DNA of 64,000 nucleotides from Ardenticatenaceae bacterium (GCA_020634455.1 JACKBQ010000002.1:868001-932000); one strand, 5' to 3'; shown: positions 15,481-24,317, numbered from the stretch's first letter. The notes: a model not told the origin generated them from the sequence alone. Translations and numbers: made by a program.

Positions 15481-16398
15481 ATGAGTACAGAACAGTTGCA
15501 ATACGGCCGTGTCACCTGGATCAACATCACCAACCCCACCCAAGAAGATATGCAGGCGCTGGGGGAGCGCTATCCCAACTTCCATCCGCTGCATTTGGGC
15601 GATTGCCTGACTGAATTAGAGTTCCCCAAGCTGGATGTGGGTAAGGAGTACATTTTCATCGTGGCCCAACTGCCCCGTTGGAACGGCGAAGCCCGCATTT
15701 GCCATCCAGCCGAAATTGACCTTTTTGTGGCCAGTGGCGTGCTGGTCACCGTCCACAACGGCGAAATCAAGCCGCTGAATGAAATGTTTGCCGCCGCCCA
15801 GGCAAACGAAGCCGCCATGGGCGAAATGATGGGCCAGGGAGCCAGCCCGCTGCTCTATAAACTCATGGACACGCTGGTGCGCTACTGCGATCCTATTCTG
15901 GAGAAGGTGAACCACACCATCCGCCAAATTGAACTCAGCCTGTTTGAAGAAAATATGGAGCACATTTTGTACGAGGTCGCCGTGGCGCGTCGCGGCGTTA
16001 TTGCCATCCGCCATATTTTACGGCCGCAGCTAGAGGTGGTGCGGGAGTTGGAGCGGGGGAGCTGGCCCTTCATTCAGGGGCATCTGGATATGTACTGGGA
16101 TGACATCGGCGACCATCTGACGCGGCTGCTGTCCATGCTGGATGAGCATGTGGAGGTGATTGGTGGCTTGTCCGATACGGTGGACACGCTGGCTTCCCAT
16201 CGCATTGATGGCGTGGTGCGCCTGCTCACGCTCATCACCATCCTAACCGTGCCGCTGACGGTGCTCTCCACCATTTTTGGCATGAATGTAACCCTGCCGT
16301 ACGAGGATCACCCACTGCCGTTTTACCTCATCAATATTATTGGCATCATCATGACGGTAGGGGTGATTTGGTATTTGCACCGACGTCATTGGTTGTGA
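15481..16398 (+). CDS. corA: CorA-family magnesium/divalent cation transporter
   Basis: 305 residues. CorA forms a pentameric inner-membrane channel for Mg2+ (or Co2+/Ni2+). The signature GMN is present in STIFGMNVTLPYEDHP at the end of the first membrane helix (about 252-275), and the second helix ends the protein (LINIIGIIMTVGVIWYLHRR). The N-terminal two thirds form the acidic cytoplasmic alpha/beta funnel, with a long helix containing HTIRQIELSLFEENMEHIL. It is a single gene flanked by an intergenic hairpin and an inverted repeat. The start lacks a ribosome site and probably directs a leaderless message. Confidence 0.93.
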   Translation: MSTEQLQYGRVTWINITNPTQEDMQALGERYPNFHPLHLGDCLTELEFPKLDVGKEYIFIVAQLPRWNGEARICHPAEIDLFVASGVLVTVHNGEIKPLNEMFAAAQANEAAMGEMMGQGASPLLYKLMDTLVRYCDPILEKVNHTIRQIELSLFEENMEHILYEVAVARRGVIAIRHILRPQLEVVRELERGSWPFIQGHLDMYWDDIGDHLTRLLSMLDEHVEVIGGLSDTVDTLASHRIDGVVRLLTLITILTVPLTVLSTIFGMNVTLPYEDHPLPFYLINIIGIIMTVGVIWYLHRRHWL

Positions 16399-16426
16399 TC
16401 GGCGGTCGGTAATCCGTAATCTGAAT

Positions 16427-16483
16427 TCGGTAAGCGGTGAACAGTAATCCGTGTTTTTACCGATTACCGTTCACCGCTTACGG
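16427..16483. repeat. Inverted repeat, GGTAATC word family (A3)
   Basis: TCGGTAAGCGGTGAACAGTA on the left pairs with TACCGTTCACCGCTTACGG on the right. Further GGTAATCCGTAATC words precede it from 16407. It separates convergent corA and the S41 protease gene and lacks a classical T-run on either side. Confidence 0.7.
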
Positions 16484-16492
16484 TTTTACTGG

Positions 16493-18982
16493 TTAGCTCT
16501 GATCCTCAATTGTCAACGTATACTCTCCACCATTGCCGTCATCCGTTGAAACTTCCAAAATTAACACGATGTCTGCGCCAAAATCTACACCTTCAAAGCC
16601 GGTGAAGGTTTTTGGCTCGGTGGTGGCGAGAAGTTCACCCATTTCATCGTAGACGGTGAGGACGAACAGCTGATCACTGCTGCTTTCCAGGATGAGACCT
16701 ACCACTTCGCCTGCGTTCAGAGTGACTGTGTAGCGGGTAGTGCTGTTGGGGTCGAGTACGGCCGTAACCGAATCCCCTAACACCAAACTTTCCCCTTCAG
16801 ACACAGGCGTCGCTTCGCCATGAATGAAGGCAAACGCCGCCTCTAACACCGGGTCGCCCTCGCTGAACAGCGTCTCTTCTGTGAGCGGCACCACGATGTC
16901 GGGCACTACGCCGATGCCTTCAATGTGGATGTTGCCATCTGGATCAACGGCCCGCCCCTGCGTAAAGCGGAACGTCTCGTCGGCGGGCATCGCCACGTCA
17001 TCTACGCTGCCGCCCAGCCCGGCAGTCGGGTACATGCCAATGATGGTGGCCCGGTCTTCCAACGTCAGGTCGTAGCTGAAAAACTCACACGCCGAGGCGC
17101 AATCTGGCCCCACCAGCACGACAATCTCGCCGTCGTAGCGAAACTCTTCTGAGGGCAGGAAGAACGCATCTTCATACTCTGGATTGGTGTAGAACTCACC
17201 CCGATCTTCGTCGTAGAAACCGGTGTTGCCCGTCACCAGCGGCTCGTTAAAGAAGTAAGCGGCCATCTGGTCGGCCAAAAAGCCGCGCCCGCCTCCGTTT
17301 TTGCGCATGTCAATGATGATGGTGCCCACGCTGTTTTCGTTCATCTCCTGAATCATCCGCTCCCAAAGCTGGATGGTGAGTAGATCATTGTCGAAGAAGC
17401 TGAAAATTTGCACGTAGCCCACCCCTTCGTCCGCTAGATAGTCGTATTCCAGCGGCAGCTCAAACCCATCGCGGGTTTCATCTTCCAGCCAGAAGTTGAA
17501 GCTGTCTACCTCGCCAACGGCCGTTAACGTCACCGTTTGTTCAGAGCCGCCCGGATTTTGGAAAGTGACCTCGACTTCGGTGCCTACCGGGAAGCGCGTG
17601 GCAAACAGCAGTTGGTCCAGCCGCTGGCTGTGCGGCGTGCTGTACGGTGCAAAATAGCTCACTGTGCTGTCCAAATAGTCGCTAATCGGCTGGCCATTCA
17701 TGGCCAAAATTTCGGTACGCAATTCCATGCCTGCCTCGGCCGCTGGACCGTCTTCGAGCAAAAAGTTGACCAAAACACGGCCGTCTGTCAGTTCCCGGAT
17801 GGCAATACCAATGCCGCCAATCGCGGCCGCCCGGAAATCTTCGCTAATGAACGGGCCAGAAATGTGCCCATCCGGGATTTGCCAGGCAAAATCGCGCAGC
17901 GCTCGCAGATATTCCATCTCGTCGCCGGCAGCATCAGCCACCTGAAAGCGGGGATGGAACTCGTCGCGCAGCGCTTCCCAATCAATGCCTTTGTATTCGG
18001 TGAAGGCGTACTCGTTTTTGAGCTGATCCACCAGCGCGTCAAACGCTTCGGTGTAGCTGAGGTCAGAGTAATCCACCAGCGCCGCCCCTTCTGGCTCGAT
18101 GAGGTCAATCACAGGATTGCGCGAACGATCGAAAGTGAACGGCTCGGTGTCCATGTTCACAATCGTGTAGCCTTGTGGCAGCGTCACAATGGGGTCATCC
18201 TCGGTGAAGAGCAGACCATCCTCGCCGAAGCCGTTGGGGAAGCCTTGTTGCCCATCCTGGGCATACACCAGGAACGTACCGCCCACAATTTCCCGCTCCA
18301 ATTCCGGATCATCGCTGATGATGGTAGAGGCGTAAGCCGTAGACCAGCCACCGCCACCCAGGTCGCGCTCTTCCAGGAACGGATCGCCAAAAACATTGTT
18401 CCAGTAAGCCACGGCAAACACCTGCACGCCAATGTCTTCTTCGCCGTCATTATCTACATCCCGCACACCCCCTTTGGGCGCAATGGGCAGGGCGATGGAG
18501 TAGTTGAAGGGAGAGGTGTAGAAATCTGAGGTGATTTGTCCCAGCGCTTGCGATTCTACCGGGAAGAGATAGTTTTCGTCTCGATCCACAAAACCGGCCT
18601 GGTCTTCCAAAATGACGACGGGTGCCGCCACGCCGACGTTGAAGAAGGGATTGGTGTACGTAACCTCACCTGTAATGCCCACGGGGCCGCCTTCATCGTT
18701 GACAATTTCAGCAGGCGGGCCGGGCAAATTGGCGAGATCGGCCGTTGGCTCTTCGTCGGTAGCTGCGGGCGTGGGGGTTGGCGTACTTTCCACCGCTATT
18801 TCTGGCCCCGGCGTGGCGGTAATGACGACAGTTACCTGGACTTCGATGATTTCGGCCGTAGGTGCGGCATCGCCTTCGTCATCGTTTATGGGGCGGGGGG
18901 TGGGAGTGGGGTCTTCAGCGCAGGCTGCCAGCAGCAGACCCAGGCTGAGAAGCAAAATGAAAAGGGTGCGTAGTTGTTTCAT
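16493..18982 (-). CDS. Secreted S41-family peptidase lipoprotein with PDZ and PPC-like domains
   Basis: 829 residues. The signal peptide MKQLRTLFILLLSLGLLLAAC has a lipobox LAAC, then a TPTPRP linker. The middle holds a PDZ-like module (DGRVLVNFLLEDGPAAEAGM, then EILAMNGQPI) and the C-terminal-processing-peptidase core: GVGYVQIFSF, IIIDMRKNGGGRG, and the nucleophile segment VGPDCASACEFFSYDL. The last 110 residues resemble a bacterial pre-peptidase C-terminal domain (SGDSVTAVLDPNSTTRYTVT type). It would act on the outer face of the membrane. It has a strong AGGAG start. The upstream neighbour is another secreted protease, suggesting a peptide-scavenging pair. The N-terminal 350 residues are not assigned. 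Confidence 0.88.
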   Translation of the reverse strand: MKQLRTLFILLLSLGLLLAACAEDPTPTPRPINDDEGDAAPTAEIIEVQVTVVITATPGPEIAVESTPTPTPAATDEEPTADLANLPGPPAEIVNDEGGPVGITGEVTYTNPFFNVGVAAPVVILEDQAGFVDRDENYLFPVESQALGQITSDFYTSPFNYSIALPIAPKGGVRDVDNDGEEDIGVQVFAVAYWNNVFGDPFLEERDLGGGGWSTAYASTIISDDPELEREIVGGTFLVYAQDGQQGFPNGFGEDGLLFTEDDPIVTLPQGYTIVNMDTEPFTFDRSRNPVIDLIEPEGAALVDYSDLSYTEAFDALVDQLKNEYAFTEYKGIDWEALRDEFHPRFQVADAAGDEMEYLRALRDFAWQIPDGHISGPFISEDFRAAAIGGIGIAIRELTDGRVLVNFLLEDGPAAEAGMELRTEILAMNGQPISDYLDSTVSYFAPYSTPHSQRLDQLLFATRFPVGTEVEVTFQNPGGSEQTVTLTAVGEVDSFNFWLEDETRDGFELPLEYDYLADEGVGYVQIFSFFDNDLLTIQLWERMIQEMNENSVGTIIIDMRKNGGGRGFLADQMAAYFFNEPLVTGNTGFYDEDRGEFYTNPEYEDAFFLPSEEFRYDGEIVVLVGPDCASACEFFSYDLTLEDRATIIGMYPTAGLGGSVDDVAMPADETFRFTQGRAVDPDGNIHIEGIGVVPDIVVPLTEETLFSEGDPVLEAAFAFIHGEATPVSEGESLVLGDSVTAVLDPNSTTRYTVTLNAGEVVGLILESSSDQLFVLTVYDEMGELLATTEPKTFTGFEGVDFGADIVLILEVSTDDGNGGEYTLTIEDQS

Positions 18983-18993
18983 GAGTTCTCCTA

Positions 18994-19015
18994 AAAGAAA
19001 CCTCCTGGAGGTTTG
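18994..19015 (-). terminator. Hairpin AAACCTCC-A-GGAGGTTT followed by T-rich tract
   Basis: The palindromic stem (18999-19006 with 19008-19015) is followed on the minus strand by CTTTT. It sits between the metallopeptidase stop and the S41 ribosome site, so it may terminate or attenuate read-through. A related AAACC(T/C)..AGGTTT hairpin is at 11340-11356. Confidence 0.5.
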
Positions 19016-19058
19016 ATTATAAAGACCGTTTTAGTCGAATTCTCCGGGCGGTTGTTGG

Positions 19059-21143
19059 TTATTGGGTAAGTTCCAAATTGTAATGTGCCGGTTCCAGGGT
19101 CATGGGGCTGGTGGCGGTGATGATGATGAACGGCCGTCTGCCACTCCCGGAACTTGCCAATGAAAATTGTGCTGTCGCCGTGTTGTCTTCGGCCAGCGCC
19201 ACTTCAGTGATGGAGGGGGTGTCGTTTTCGTAGGTCACCAGCAGCACATGCCACCGCTGGGGAATATAGCCGGTCGCCCGCACGAACCCTTCCGCCAGCC
19301 AGCCTTCGTCGCTTTCTGCGCCATCGTAAAACCCTATGTCGGAGATGGCGATGTTGTCGAAGGCAATGCCGCCAAAGGTCAAAATGGGGTCGGTGACGTA
19401 CTCAAAGCGAATCTGTACCGTTTGCCCGGCGTAAGCAGACAGGTTAATGCTTTCGTTGACCCAACCGTCACTGCGGTCGGTGTAGAAGCGGTCGGTGTAA
19501 GCGGCGTCTGCTGGATCATCGGCGTCGTTTGCGCCCTGCATGTTGTCGGCAGTCAGCCCCTGCCAGGTTGTGCCGCCGTCGGTGGAGATGGAGACGTAGG
19601 CAAAGTCGTAGCCCACTTCAATGTCGTGGAAGACGGCGTATTCCAGCGTAGCGTTGCTCACGTCGCTCAGGTCAAATTCGCGGGTGAGGCGCATGTTGCT
19701 GTAGTTGGCCCGGTTGGCCAGCCACATCTGTTCACCAGAATTGGGCAGCACCTCGATGAGCGGCACGTGGTTGCTGCCGGTAAAGCTGAGCGTGGCGCTG
19801 CCACTGCCAGAAAGTTGGTAGTAGTCGGCGGCGTATTGGCTGACAGTGGTGTTGGTGCTGCTGGGGAAGTTGTTGATGCCGGTGTAAGCGGCCGTATTCA
19901 ACCCATCGCGCAGCGAATAAACGGCAGGGGCATTGGGATCGTCGTGAATGGCCAGCGCCACCAGCCAATCCAGGAAGATGGACATGCCGTCAAAATCGAG
20001 GCCGTTTTGGGCGGCAATGGCATCCAGGGCGGCAAAACCGGGTTCTGGGTGGGTGGCAAAGTCGCGGTACACCTTTTCACCAAGCCGGTTGTAGATGTAC
20101 CGATTCATCACGTACCCCTGACCGTAAAAGGGAAGCGTGTTGCCATCGCCCCAGCGATTTAGCTGCTGGTCTGGGTTGCTCAGGAACATGTTGCCCCGGC
20201 TGATGGGATCGCCGCTGAAGCCGAGCAAATCTTCGGCCAGCATGGCGGAGCCTTCAACTTCCCAATCCCAGTCGTTGGCGTCGTAGTTCGCTTCGATCAT
20301 GTGGCGGAATTCGTGGGCCAGGATATCCAGGTATGTACTGCTGCCAAAGAAGCTGCCGTTCATGACAAACATTTCGCGCTCGTTGGAGCTGGGGTCTACG
20401 CTTTGGGGCAGGATGTCGCTGGAGCCAAAATAGCCGCCCAGACCGCAAAAGCTGGCGGTGCTTTCGGTGACATCGCACACCGAAAGCGGCGAGGCATTGA
20501 CGATGTGAATGCGCGGGTCGCCATCAATGCCTGGGCTGTCTTCTGGGCCAAAAAGGAGCGTGTCATGCTCGTAAATTTCATCGAAGGCGGCCCCGGTTTG
20601 GGTCAGCGCTTGCGCTGAAGGGGCGGTGAGGCCAGGCGTGGTGTCGAACCAGAAGTAAGCGTGGTCGCTTACATACAGCAAGTCGAAATCAGGGGAAGAG
20701 AGGGTGTTGACGTCGGTATTGAGGATGGTAATTGGTTCCCTATCGCCAATGGTGTAATTTTTGGGTGTAGGTGGGTTTGTTGGCAGTTCCGTCAGGCCTC
20801 GGTAGGCAATGGCCAATTGCACATCGTCTCGCTCTGGCGGGTAGTTGGCTTCCAAATCGGCAAAGGTGGTTTGTTCGGCGGGGGTGACGGGGGCGCGGCT
20901 CAAATCGTTATACGCTTTGACTGGGGCGGGCCAGGTGTGGCCGGACGGATTTGGTGTGTTGGTGGGAGTGGGTGGTACGGCCGTTTCCTCCACAGCTATT
21001 TCGGTAGGTGCAATGGTTTCAGTTGGTGTTGGCTCCTCTGGCTCTTCCGGGCGGGGTGTGGCCGTTGGCTCACGGTTCTCGGTGCAGGCGACCAAAACAA
21101 GCAGCAATAATCCAACTCCTAACCAGCGTTTCCAATTGTGCAT
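19059..21143 (-). CDS. Secreted zinc metallopeptidase lipoprotein (HExxH, immune-inhibitor-A-like)
   Basis: 694 residues from ATG 21143, which has GAGGAG seven bases upstream; the frame stays open further back, but that extension looks non-coding. The lipobox is LVLVAC and a Pro/Thr/Glu linker follows. The catalytic motif is AHEFRHMI (H-E-x-x-H) with a downstream acidic segment WEVEGSAMLAEDL that could supply the third zinc ligand. The second half has beta-sandwich sequence such as DFAYVSISTDGGTTWQGL and FGGIAFDNIAISD, as in the MAM-like modules after M6 immune inhibitor A peptidases. It is probably extracellular, degrading proteins. It forms a unit with the S41 gene downstream. The peptidase family assignment is inference. 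Confidence 0.82.
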   Translation of the reverse strand: MHNWKRWLGVGLLLLVLVACTENREPTATPRPEEPEEPTPTETIAPTEIAVEETAVPPTPTNTPNPSGHTWPAPVKAYNDLSRAPVTPAEQTTFADLEANYPPERDDVQLAIAYRGLTELPTNPPTPKNYTIGDREPITILNTDVNTLSSPDFDLLYVSDHAYFWFDTTPGLTAPSAQALTQTGAAFDEIYEHDTLLFGPEDSPGIDGDPRIHIVNASPLSVCDVTESTASFCGLGGYFGSSDILPQSVDPSSNEREMFVMNGSFFGSSTYLDILAHEFRHMIEANYDANDWDWEVEGSAMLAEDLLGFSGDPISRGNMFLSNPDQQLNRWGDGNTLPFYGQGYVMNRYIYNRLGEKVYRDFATHPEPGFAALDAIAAQNGLDFDGMSIFLDWLVALAIHDDPNAPAVYSLRDGLNTAAYTGINNFPSSTNTTVSQYAADYYQLSGSGSATLSFTGSNHVPLIEVLPNSGEQMWLANRANYSNMRLTREFDLSDVSNATLEYAVFHDIEVGYDFAYVSISTDGGTTWQGLTADNMQGANDADDPADAAYTDRFYTDRSDGWVNESINLSAYAGQTVQIRFEYVTDPILTFGGIAFDNIAISDIGFYDGAESDEGWLAEGFVRATGYIPQRWHVLLVTYENDTPSITEVALAEDNTATAQFSLASSGSGRRPFIIITATSPMTLEPAHYNLELTQ

Positions 21144-21233
21144 AAAAAGCTCCTCGGTGTTGTTTGTGTGGATTATAAAGGGGATTGGGTTAACAATGAA
21201 GTGGTTAGGACCAAGGGGTAATGATCTGTTTAG

Positions 21234-21262
21234 GTAGAGGCGTTGCCATGCAACGCCTCTAC
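21234..21262. repeat. Perfect 13-base inverted repeat GTAGAGGCGTTGC
   Basis: GTAGAGGCGTTGC (21234-21246), loop CAT, GCAACGCCTCTAC (21250-21262). It lies between the P450 stop and the metallopeptidase. Similar GTAGAGACGTTGC-type palindromes are known as dispersed intergenic repeats in other bacteria such as cyanobacteria (from memory). Confidence 0.7.
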
Positions 21263-21265
21263 GAA

Positions 21266-22651
21266 TTATCGTGGGGTCAACGTCATCAACAGCTGCCCTT
21301 TGGGGCGCAGGGTGATGAGCGGTTCTAGTTCCACCTGCGTGCCGGGGAGCAGCGTTAGCCGGTAGCGCTGCACGATGGCGGCCAGCAGCAAAATCGCTTC
21401 TGTCATGGCGAAGCTGTTGCCGATGCAAATGCGTGGCCCACCGCCAAAGGGCAGGTAGGCGTAACGCGGCCGTTCGGCTTTGCGCTCTGGCGTAAACCGT
21501 TGCGGATCAAATCGCTCTGGTTCGTCCCAAAATTCCGGGTGGCGGTGGGTAACGTAGGAACTCATGGTGATGACTGAATTTTTAGGGACATAAAAGCCGC
21601 CAACTTCATCTTCGTCGTTGCCCCAGCGGGCCAGGGCGTAGGCGGGTGGGTAGAGCCGCATACTTTCTTCGATGACCATCGTGGTGTAGGTAAGGTTGGG
21701 TACGTCGTCAATGGTGGGCAAACGGCCGTTTAACACCGCATCTACCTCCGCTTCCAGTTCCGCCAACAGTTCCGGGTGTTCAGATAGCAGGTAAAAGGTC
21801 CAGGCCAGGGAAACGGCCGTTGTTTCGTGGCCGGCCAGCATGATGGTCATTACCTCGTCGTGGAGCTGCTGGTCGCTCATGCCTTCGCCAGTTTCTTCAT
21901 CGCGGGCGGCCATGAGCATACCGAGCAAATCTTCACTTTCCAGCCCCGATTTGCGCCGCTCCTGGATGATGCTGTGGACGACCTGGGTGAGTACGGCCGT
22001 ATGCTTGTTTATCCGTCGTGAGCTGGGCAAGAATGGAATTTTGAGACCAATATCGGCAAAAGGGATGCCGGTAAGCCGGGCAATTTCCTCGTTGACGGCC
22101 GAAAAAGAACCTCCCACTGTGTCGGCTTCCCGCGTTAAATCAATGCTGAACAACGTTTTGCCCACAATTTCCAGCGTCAGGTGCATCATGGCGGCGTTGA
22201 TGTCGAGGGGACGGCCGTCTTTGGCCAGCGTGTGCCAGTTTTCCAGCATCGAATCGGCTGCGGCCGTCATGGTGGTGGCAAAGTCAGCAATGCGCTTGCG
22301 GTGAAAGGCAGGCGATGCCAGCCGCCGCTGCCGCCGCCAAAAATCGCCGTCACTCGTGAGCAGGCCATTGCCTATTACGGGGCGCAGCAGGCTTAGCGAC
22401 GGGTGTGGCATTTTGGTGTAGTTGCGGTTGTTGTCCTGCAAAATCTGCTTGTAATGGTCGGGATGGAAGAACAGGTAGCCATAAAAATTAAACGCCGCAC
22501 GAAAGCGAATCGCATCGCCAAATTCATGAAACATTGCCATCATCGTGCGCAGCGGATCATCTTGAAACTGTTTGAGAACGCCCTGGGGCCATTGACCCAT
22601 CGGGCCAGGGGGGTGGGGCAGGTGCACCTGCCGGTTTTGTACGGTTGTCAT
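21266..22651 (-). CDS. Cytochrome P450
   Basis: 461 residues, a soluble monooxygenase without a membrane anchor. The heme loop FGGGPRICIG contains the thiolate ligand Cys409. The oxygen-activation threonine lies in the I-helix AGHETTAVS (about 273-281), and the K-helix E-x-x-R is Glu329-Arg332 in IEESMRLYPP. The layout is of the CYP102/CYP4-like fatty-acid hydroxylase type (long N-terminus, PPGP start), so a lipid substrate is plausible, but this is inference. No ferredoxin or reductase gene is adjacent, so redox partners must come from elsewhere. The start has GGAG upstream. Confidence 0.95.
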   Translation of the reverse strand: MTTVQNRQVHLPHPPGPMGQWPQGVLKQFQDDPLRTMMAMFHEFGDAIRFRAAFNFYGYLFFHPDHYKQILQDNNRNYTKMPHPSLSLLRPVIGNGLLTSDGDFWRRQRRLASPAFHRKRIADFATTMTAAADSMLENWHTLAKDGRPLDINAAMMHLTLEIVGKTLFSIDLTREADTVGGSFSAVNEEIARLTGIPFADIGLKIPFLPSSRRINKHTAVLTQVVHSIIQERRKSGLESEDLLGMLMAARDEETGEGMSDQQLHDEVMTIMLAGHETTAVSLAWTFYLLSEHPELLAELEAEVDAVLNGRLPTIDDVPNLTYTTMVIEESMRLYPPAYALARWGNDEDEVGGFYVPKNSVITMSSYVTHRHPEFWDEPERFDPQRFTPERKAERPRYAYLPFGGGPRICIGNSFAMTEAILLLAAIVQRYRLTLLPGTQVELEPLITLRPKGQLLMTLTPR

Positions 22652-22773
22652 CGGTTTACTCCGTTAAATTAGTTAGCAAGTTGTGAACAATTTCACAAGG
22701 CCGATTTTAACAAATGGCTGAGCGAGGTGTCAAGATGGGAAACGGCCGTACAGTAGTTCGAATTATGGGGTAG

Positions 22774-22836
22774 GGGCGGGACGACCGGGCGAGATAGTTG
22801 CCTGGCGCATGGCGATGTCCCCCGGTCGTCTCGCCC
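22774..22836. repeat. Inverted repeat GGGCGGGACGACCGGG / CCCGGTCGTCTCGCCC
   Basis: The 16-base arms at 22774-22789 and 22821-22836 differ at one position. GACGGC(A/G)-type words continue to about 22905 (GTGAGACGGC, CACGCCGTCCC). It fills the gap between divergent P450 and CopG-like genes. No gene is seen. Confidence 0.6.
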
Positions 22837-22932
22837 AGAAAGGTTGTTGGGTGAGACGGCACGCGGAGAAGGCCACACGGTTCAGGTAAAACCATGCCAC
22901 GCCGTCCCATTCCTGCCAGGCTTGATTGGGGC

Positions 22933-22960
22933 TTGACGATCGGGTAAAAATTTGTAAAAT
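22933..22960 (+). promoter_or_regulatory. Promoter of the CopG-like regulator gene
   Basis: TTGACG (22933-22938), a 16-base spacer, and TAAAAT (22955-22960). The predicted start of transcription is near 22967, directly before the palindromic site at 22971-22986. Confidence 0.65.
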
Positions 22961-22970
22961 ACGCCGTGCA

Positions 22971-22986
22971 CCATCCATTTGGATGG
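22971..22986. promoter_or_regulatory. Palindromic operator CCATCC-ATTT-GGATGG
   Basis: A perfect 6-base inverted repeat that overlaps the predicted transcription start of the ribbon-helix-helix regulator. The position is what is expected for autorepression. Confidence 0.55.
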
Positions 22987-23010
22987 TATATAGATGATAA
23001 TGAGGCGAAA

Positions 23011-23397
23011 ATGGCAGATAGCGAAAAAATTACAATCAATATGAGCGTGGTGGATTTGGGCAAGATTGATTTGCTGGTGGAGGAAGGATTTTACTCGAAT
23101 CGCACCGATTTTATTCGCACGGGGATTCGCAATCAGCTAGACAAACATGCGGAGGAAGTCAAGCAGTCGGTGACGCGCAAGACGATGGCGGTGGGGGTGG
23201 TGGGTTACGGCCGTTCCTACCTGGAAGAGCGCCGTGCCGCTGGTGAAAAAGTGTCCGCCTGGGTGGTGGGCAGCCTGTTCATCGAAAATGATGTCTCGGC
23301 GGAACTGGCGCTGGACACAATTGAGTCCATCAAAGTGTATGGGGTGTTTAAGGCCAGCGACAAAGTGAAAAATGCGCTTATGAGCCGCATTTTGTGA
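23011..23397 (+). CDS. CopG-like ribbon-helix-helix regulator with extra C-terminal domain
   Basis: 128 residues from ATG 23011 (GAGGCG four bases upstream; the frame is open earlier without support). The N-terminus, KITINMSVVDLGKIDLLVEE then GFYSNRTDFIRTGIRNQLDK, is a ribbon-helix-helix DNA-binding fold: one beta strand for the DNA major groove and two helices. The C-terminal 70 residues (MAVGVVGYGRSYLEERRAAG, then VVGSLFIENDVSAELALDTI) form a second domain that I cannot name. It is a dimeric repressor candidate. The palindrome CCATCC-ATTT-GGATGG in its own promoter is a probable autoregulatory site. It is a single gene. Confidence 0.8.
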   Translation: MADSEKITINMSVVDLGKIDLLVEEGFYSNRTDFIRTGIRNQLDKHAEEVKQSVTRKTMAVGVVGYGRSYLEERRAAGEKVSAWVVGSLFIENDVSAELALDTIESIKVYGVFKASDKVKNALMSRIL

Positions 23398-23412
23398 TTG
23401 GGGCTTGGGTCT

Positions 23413-24213
23413 TTAGCAACTCTTGAGTATGGTGAGCATCTGGTCGTGAATACGGCCGTTACTCACCACCAACGACATCTTCCGCACCATCTCCACCGGG
23501 GAGCCATCGGTAAAGGTAACTTTGCCCCCCGCTTCTTCCGCAATCAGGCGGGCTGCCGCCATGTCCCAGCAGTACAGCTTGAACTCCCAATACCCGTCCA
23601 GCCGACCAGCGGCTACGTAGGCCATGTCCAGCGCCGCCGAACCGGGTCGCCGGATGCCCTGTGCCGCCCGCAGAAACGCCGCCACTTGCCGCACGTTGTT
23701 GTCGTCACTGGTTTGGCGGTCGTAGGGAAAGCCGGTGGCCAGCAGGCTGCTAACCAGTTCGGTTTCGGTGGAGACGTGGAGCTGCTGTTTGCTGCCATCG
23801 TTTTTTGTTAGAAATGCGCCTTGATGGGAAACGGCCGTAAACAACTCCCCCCGCGTCGGATCAAACAACACGCCCAGCAGCGGTTTTTCCCCCTCGTACA
23901 AGGCAATCGAGACGCAAAAGATGGGGAAGCCGTGCGCAAAATTGTTGGTGCCGTCCAGCGGGTCCACGTACCAGGTGTAGCCCGCTGTGCCCGCGTCGTC
24001 GGTGCCTTCTTCGCCGATGAAGCCGTGGTTGGGATACTCCGCCCGCAAGCGCGAGAAGATCAGCTCCTCGGCAGCTTTGTCGTACTGCGTCACCCAATCC
24101 ACCGCCGAACTTTTGCGCTCGATATTTTTTTGCTGGCTAAATCCGTCTAAAAGCAGCTGCCCGGCTTCCCTGGCAATAGCAACGGCCGTTGCCAGCCCAT
24201 CTTCCAAATTCAT
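23413..24213 (-). CDS. suhB: Inositol monophosphatase family protein
   Basis: 266 residues, a typical length. The Mg2+-binding motifs of the family are visible: GFIGEEGTDD (first glutamate), WYVDPLDGTNNFAHGFP (D-P-L-D-G-T) and the C-terminal YCWDMAAARLIAEEAGG. It removes phosphate from myo-inositol 1-phosphate or related sugar phosphates; some members act on NADP, FBP or histidinol phosphate, and the exact substrate is not certain. The AGGAAGG site precedes ATG 24213. It lies downstream of ptsI on the same strand, separated by a CCCTCACCCC-type repeat hairpin. Confidence 0.92.
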   Translation of the reverse strand: MNLEDGLATAVAIAREAGQLLLDGFSQQKNIERKSSAVDWVTQYDKAAEELIFSRLRAEYPNHGFIGEEGTDDAGTAGYTWYVDPLDGTNNFAHGFPIFCVSIALYEGEKPLLGVLFDPTRGELFTAVSHQGAFLTKNDGSKQQLHVSTETELVSSLLATGFPYDRQTSDDNNVRQVAAFLRAAQGIRRPGSAALDMAYVAAGRLDGYWEFKLYCWDMAAARLIAEEAGGKVTFTDGSPVEMVRKMSLVVSNGRIHDQMLTILKSC

Positions 24214-24228
24214 AAAACCTTCCTAAAA

Positions 24229-24311
24229 CACCCTCACCCCAGCCCTCTCCCTCAAAGGGAGAGGGAGCAAAAGTCCCCTCCCCCTCGCAGGGGGAGGGCT
24301 AGGGTGGGGGT
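24229..24311. repeat. CCCTCACCCCAGCCCTCTCCC-type inverted repeat
   Basis: The left end CACCCTCACCCCAGCCCTCT pairs with AGGGCTAGGGTGGGGGT at the right end. Two smaller hairpins (CTCCCTC/GAGGGAG and CCTCCCCCTC/GAGGGGGAGG-like) lie between. Similar elements are widely dispersed in environmental bacterial genomes (from memory). It separates ptsI from the inositol phosphatase gene. Confidence 0.7.
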
Positions 24312-24317
24312 AAATTT

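Noticed and set aside
17537..18529. 330-codon plus-strand frame opposite the S41 protease
   Set aside because: It overlaps the lipoprotein protease with clear motifs; composition is that of an antisense shadow.
19167..20162. 331-codon plus-strand frame opposite the metallopeptidase
   Set aside because: The opposite strand encodes HEFRH and beta-sandwich modules; this frame is Val/Gly/His-rich with no motif.
21144..21428. Extension of the metallopeptidase frame to 21428
   Set aside because: The Arg/His/Ala-rich extension reads through the end of the P450 gene and a repeat; a signal peptide with a strong ribosome site begins at 21143.
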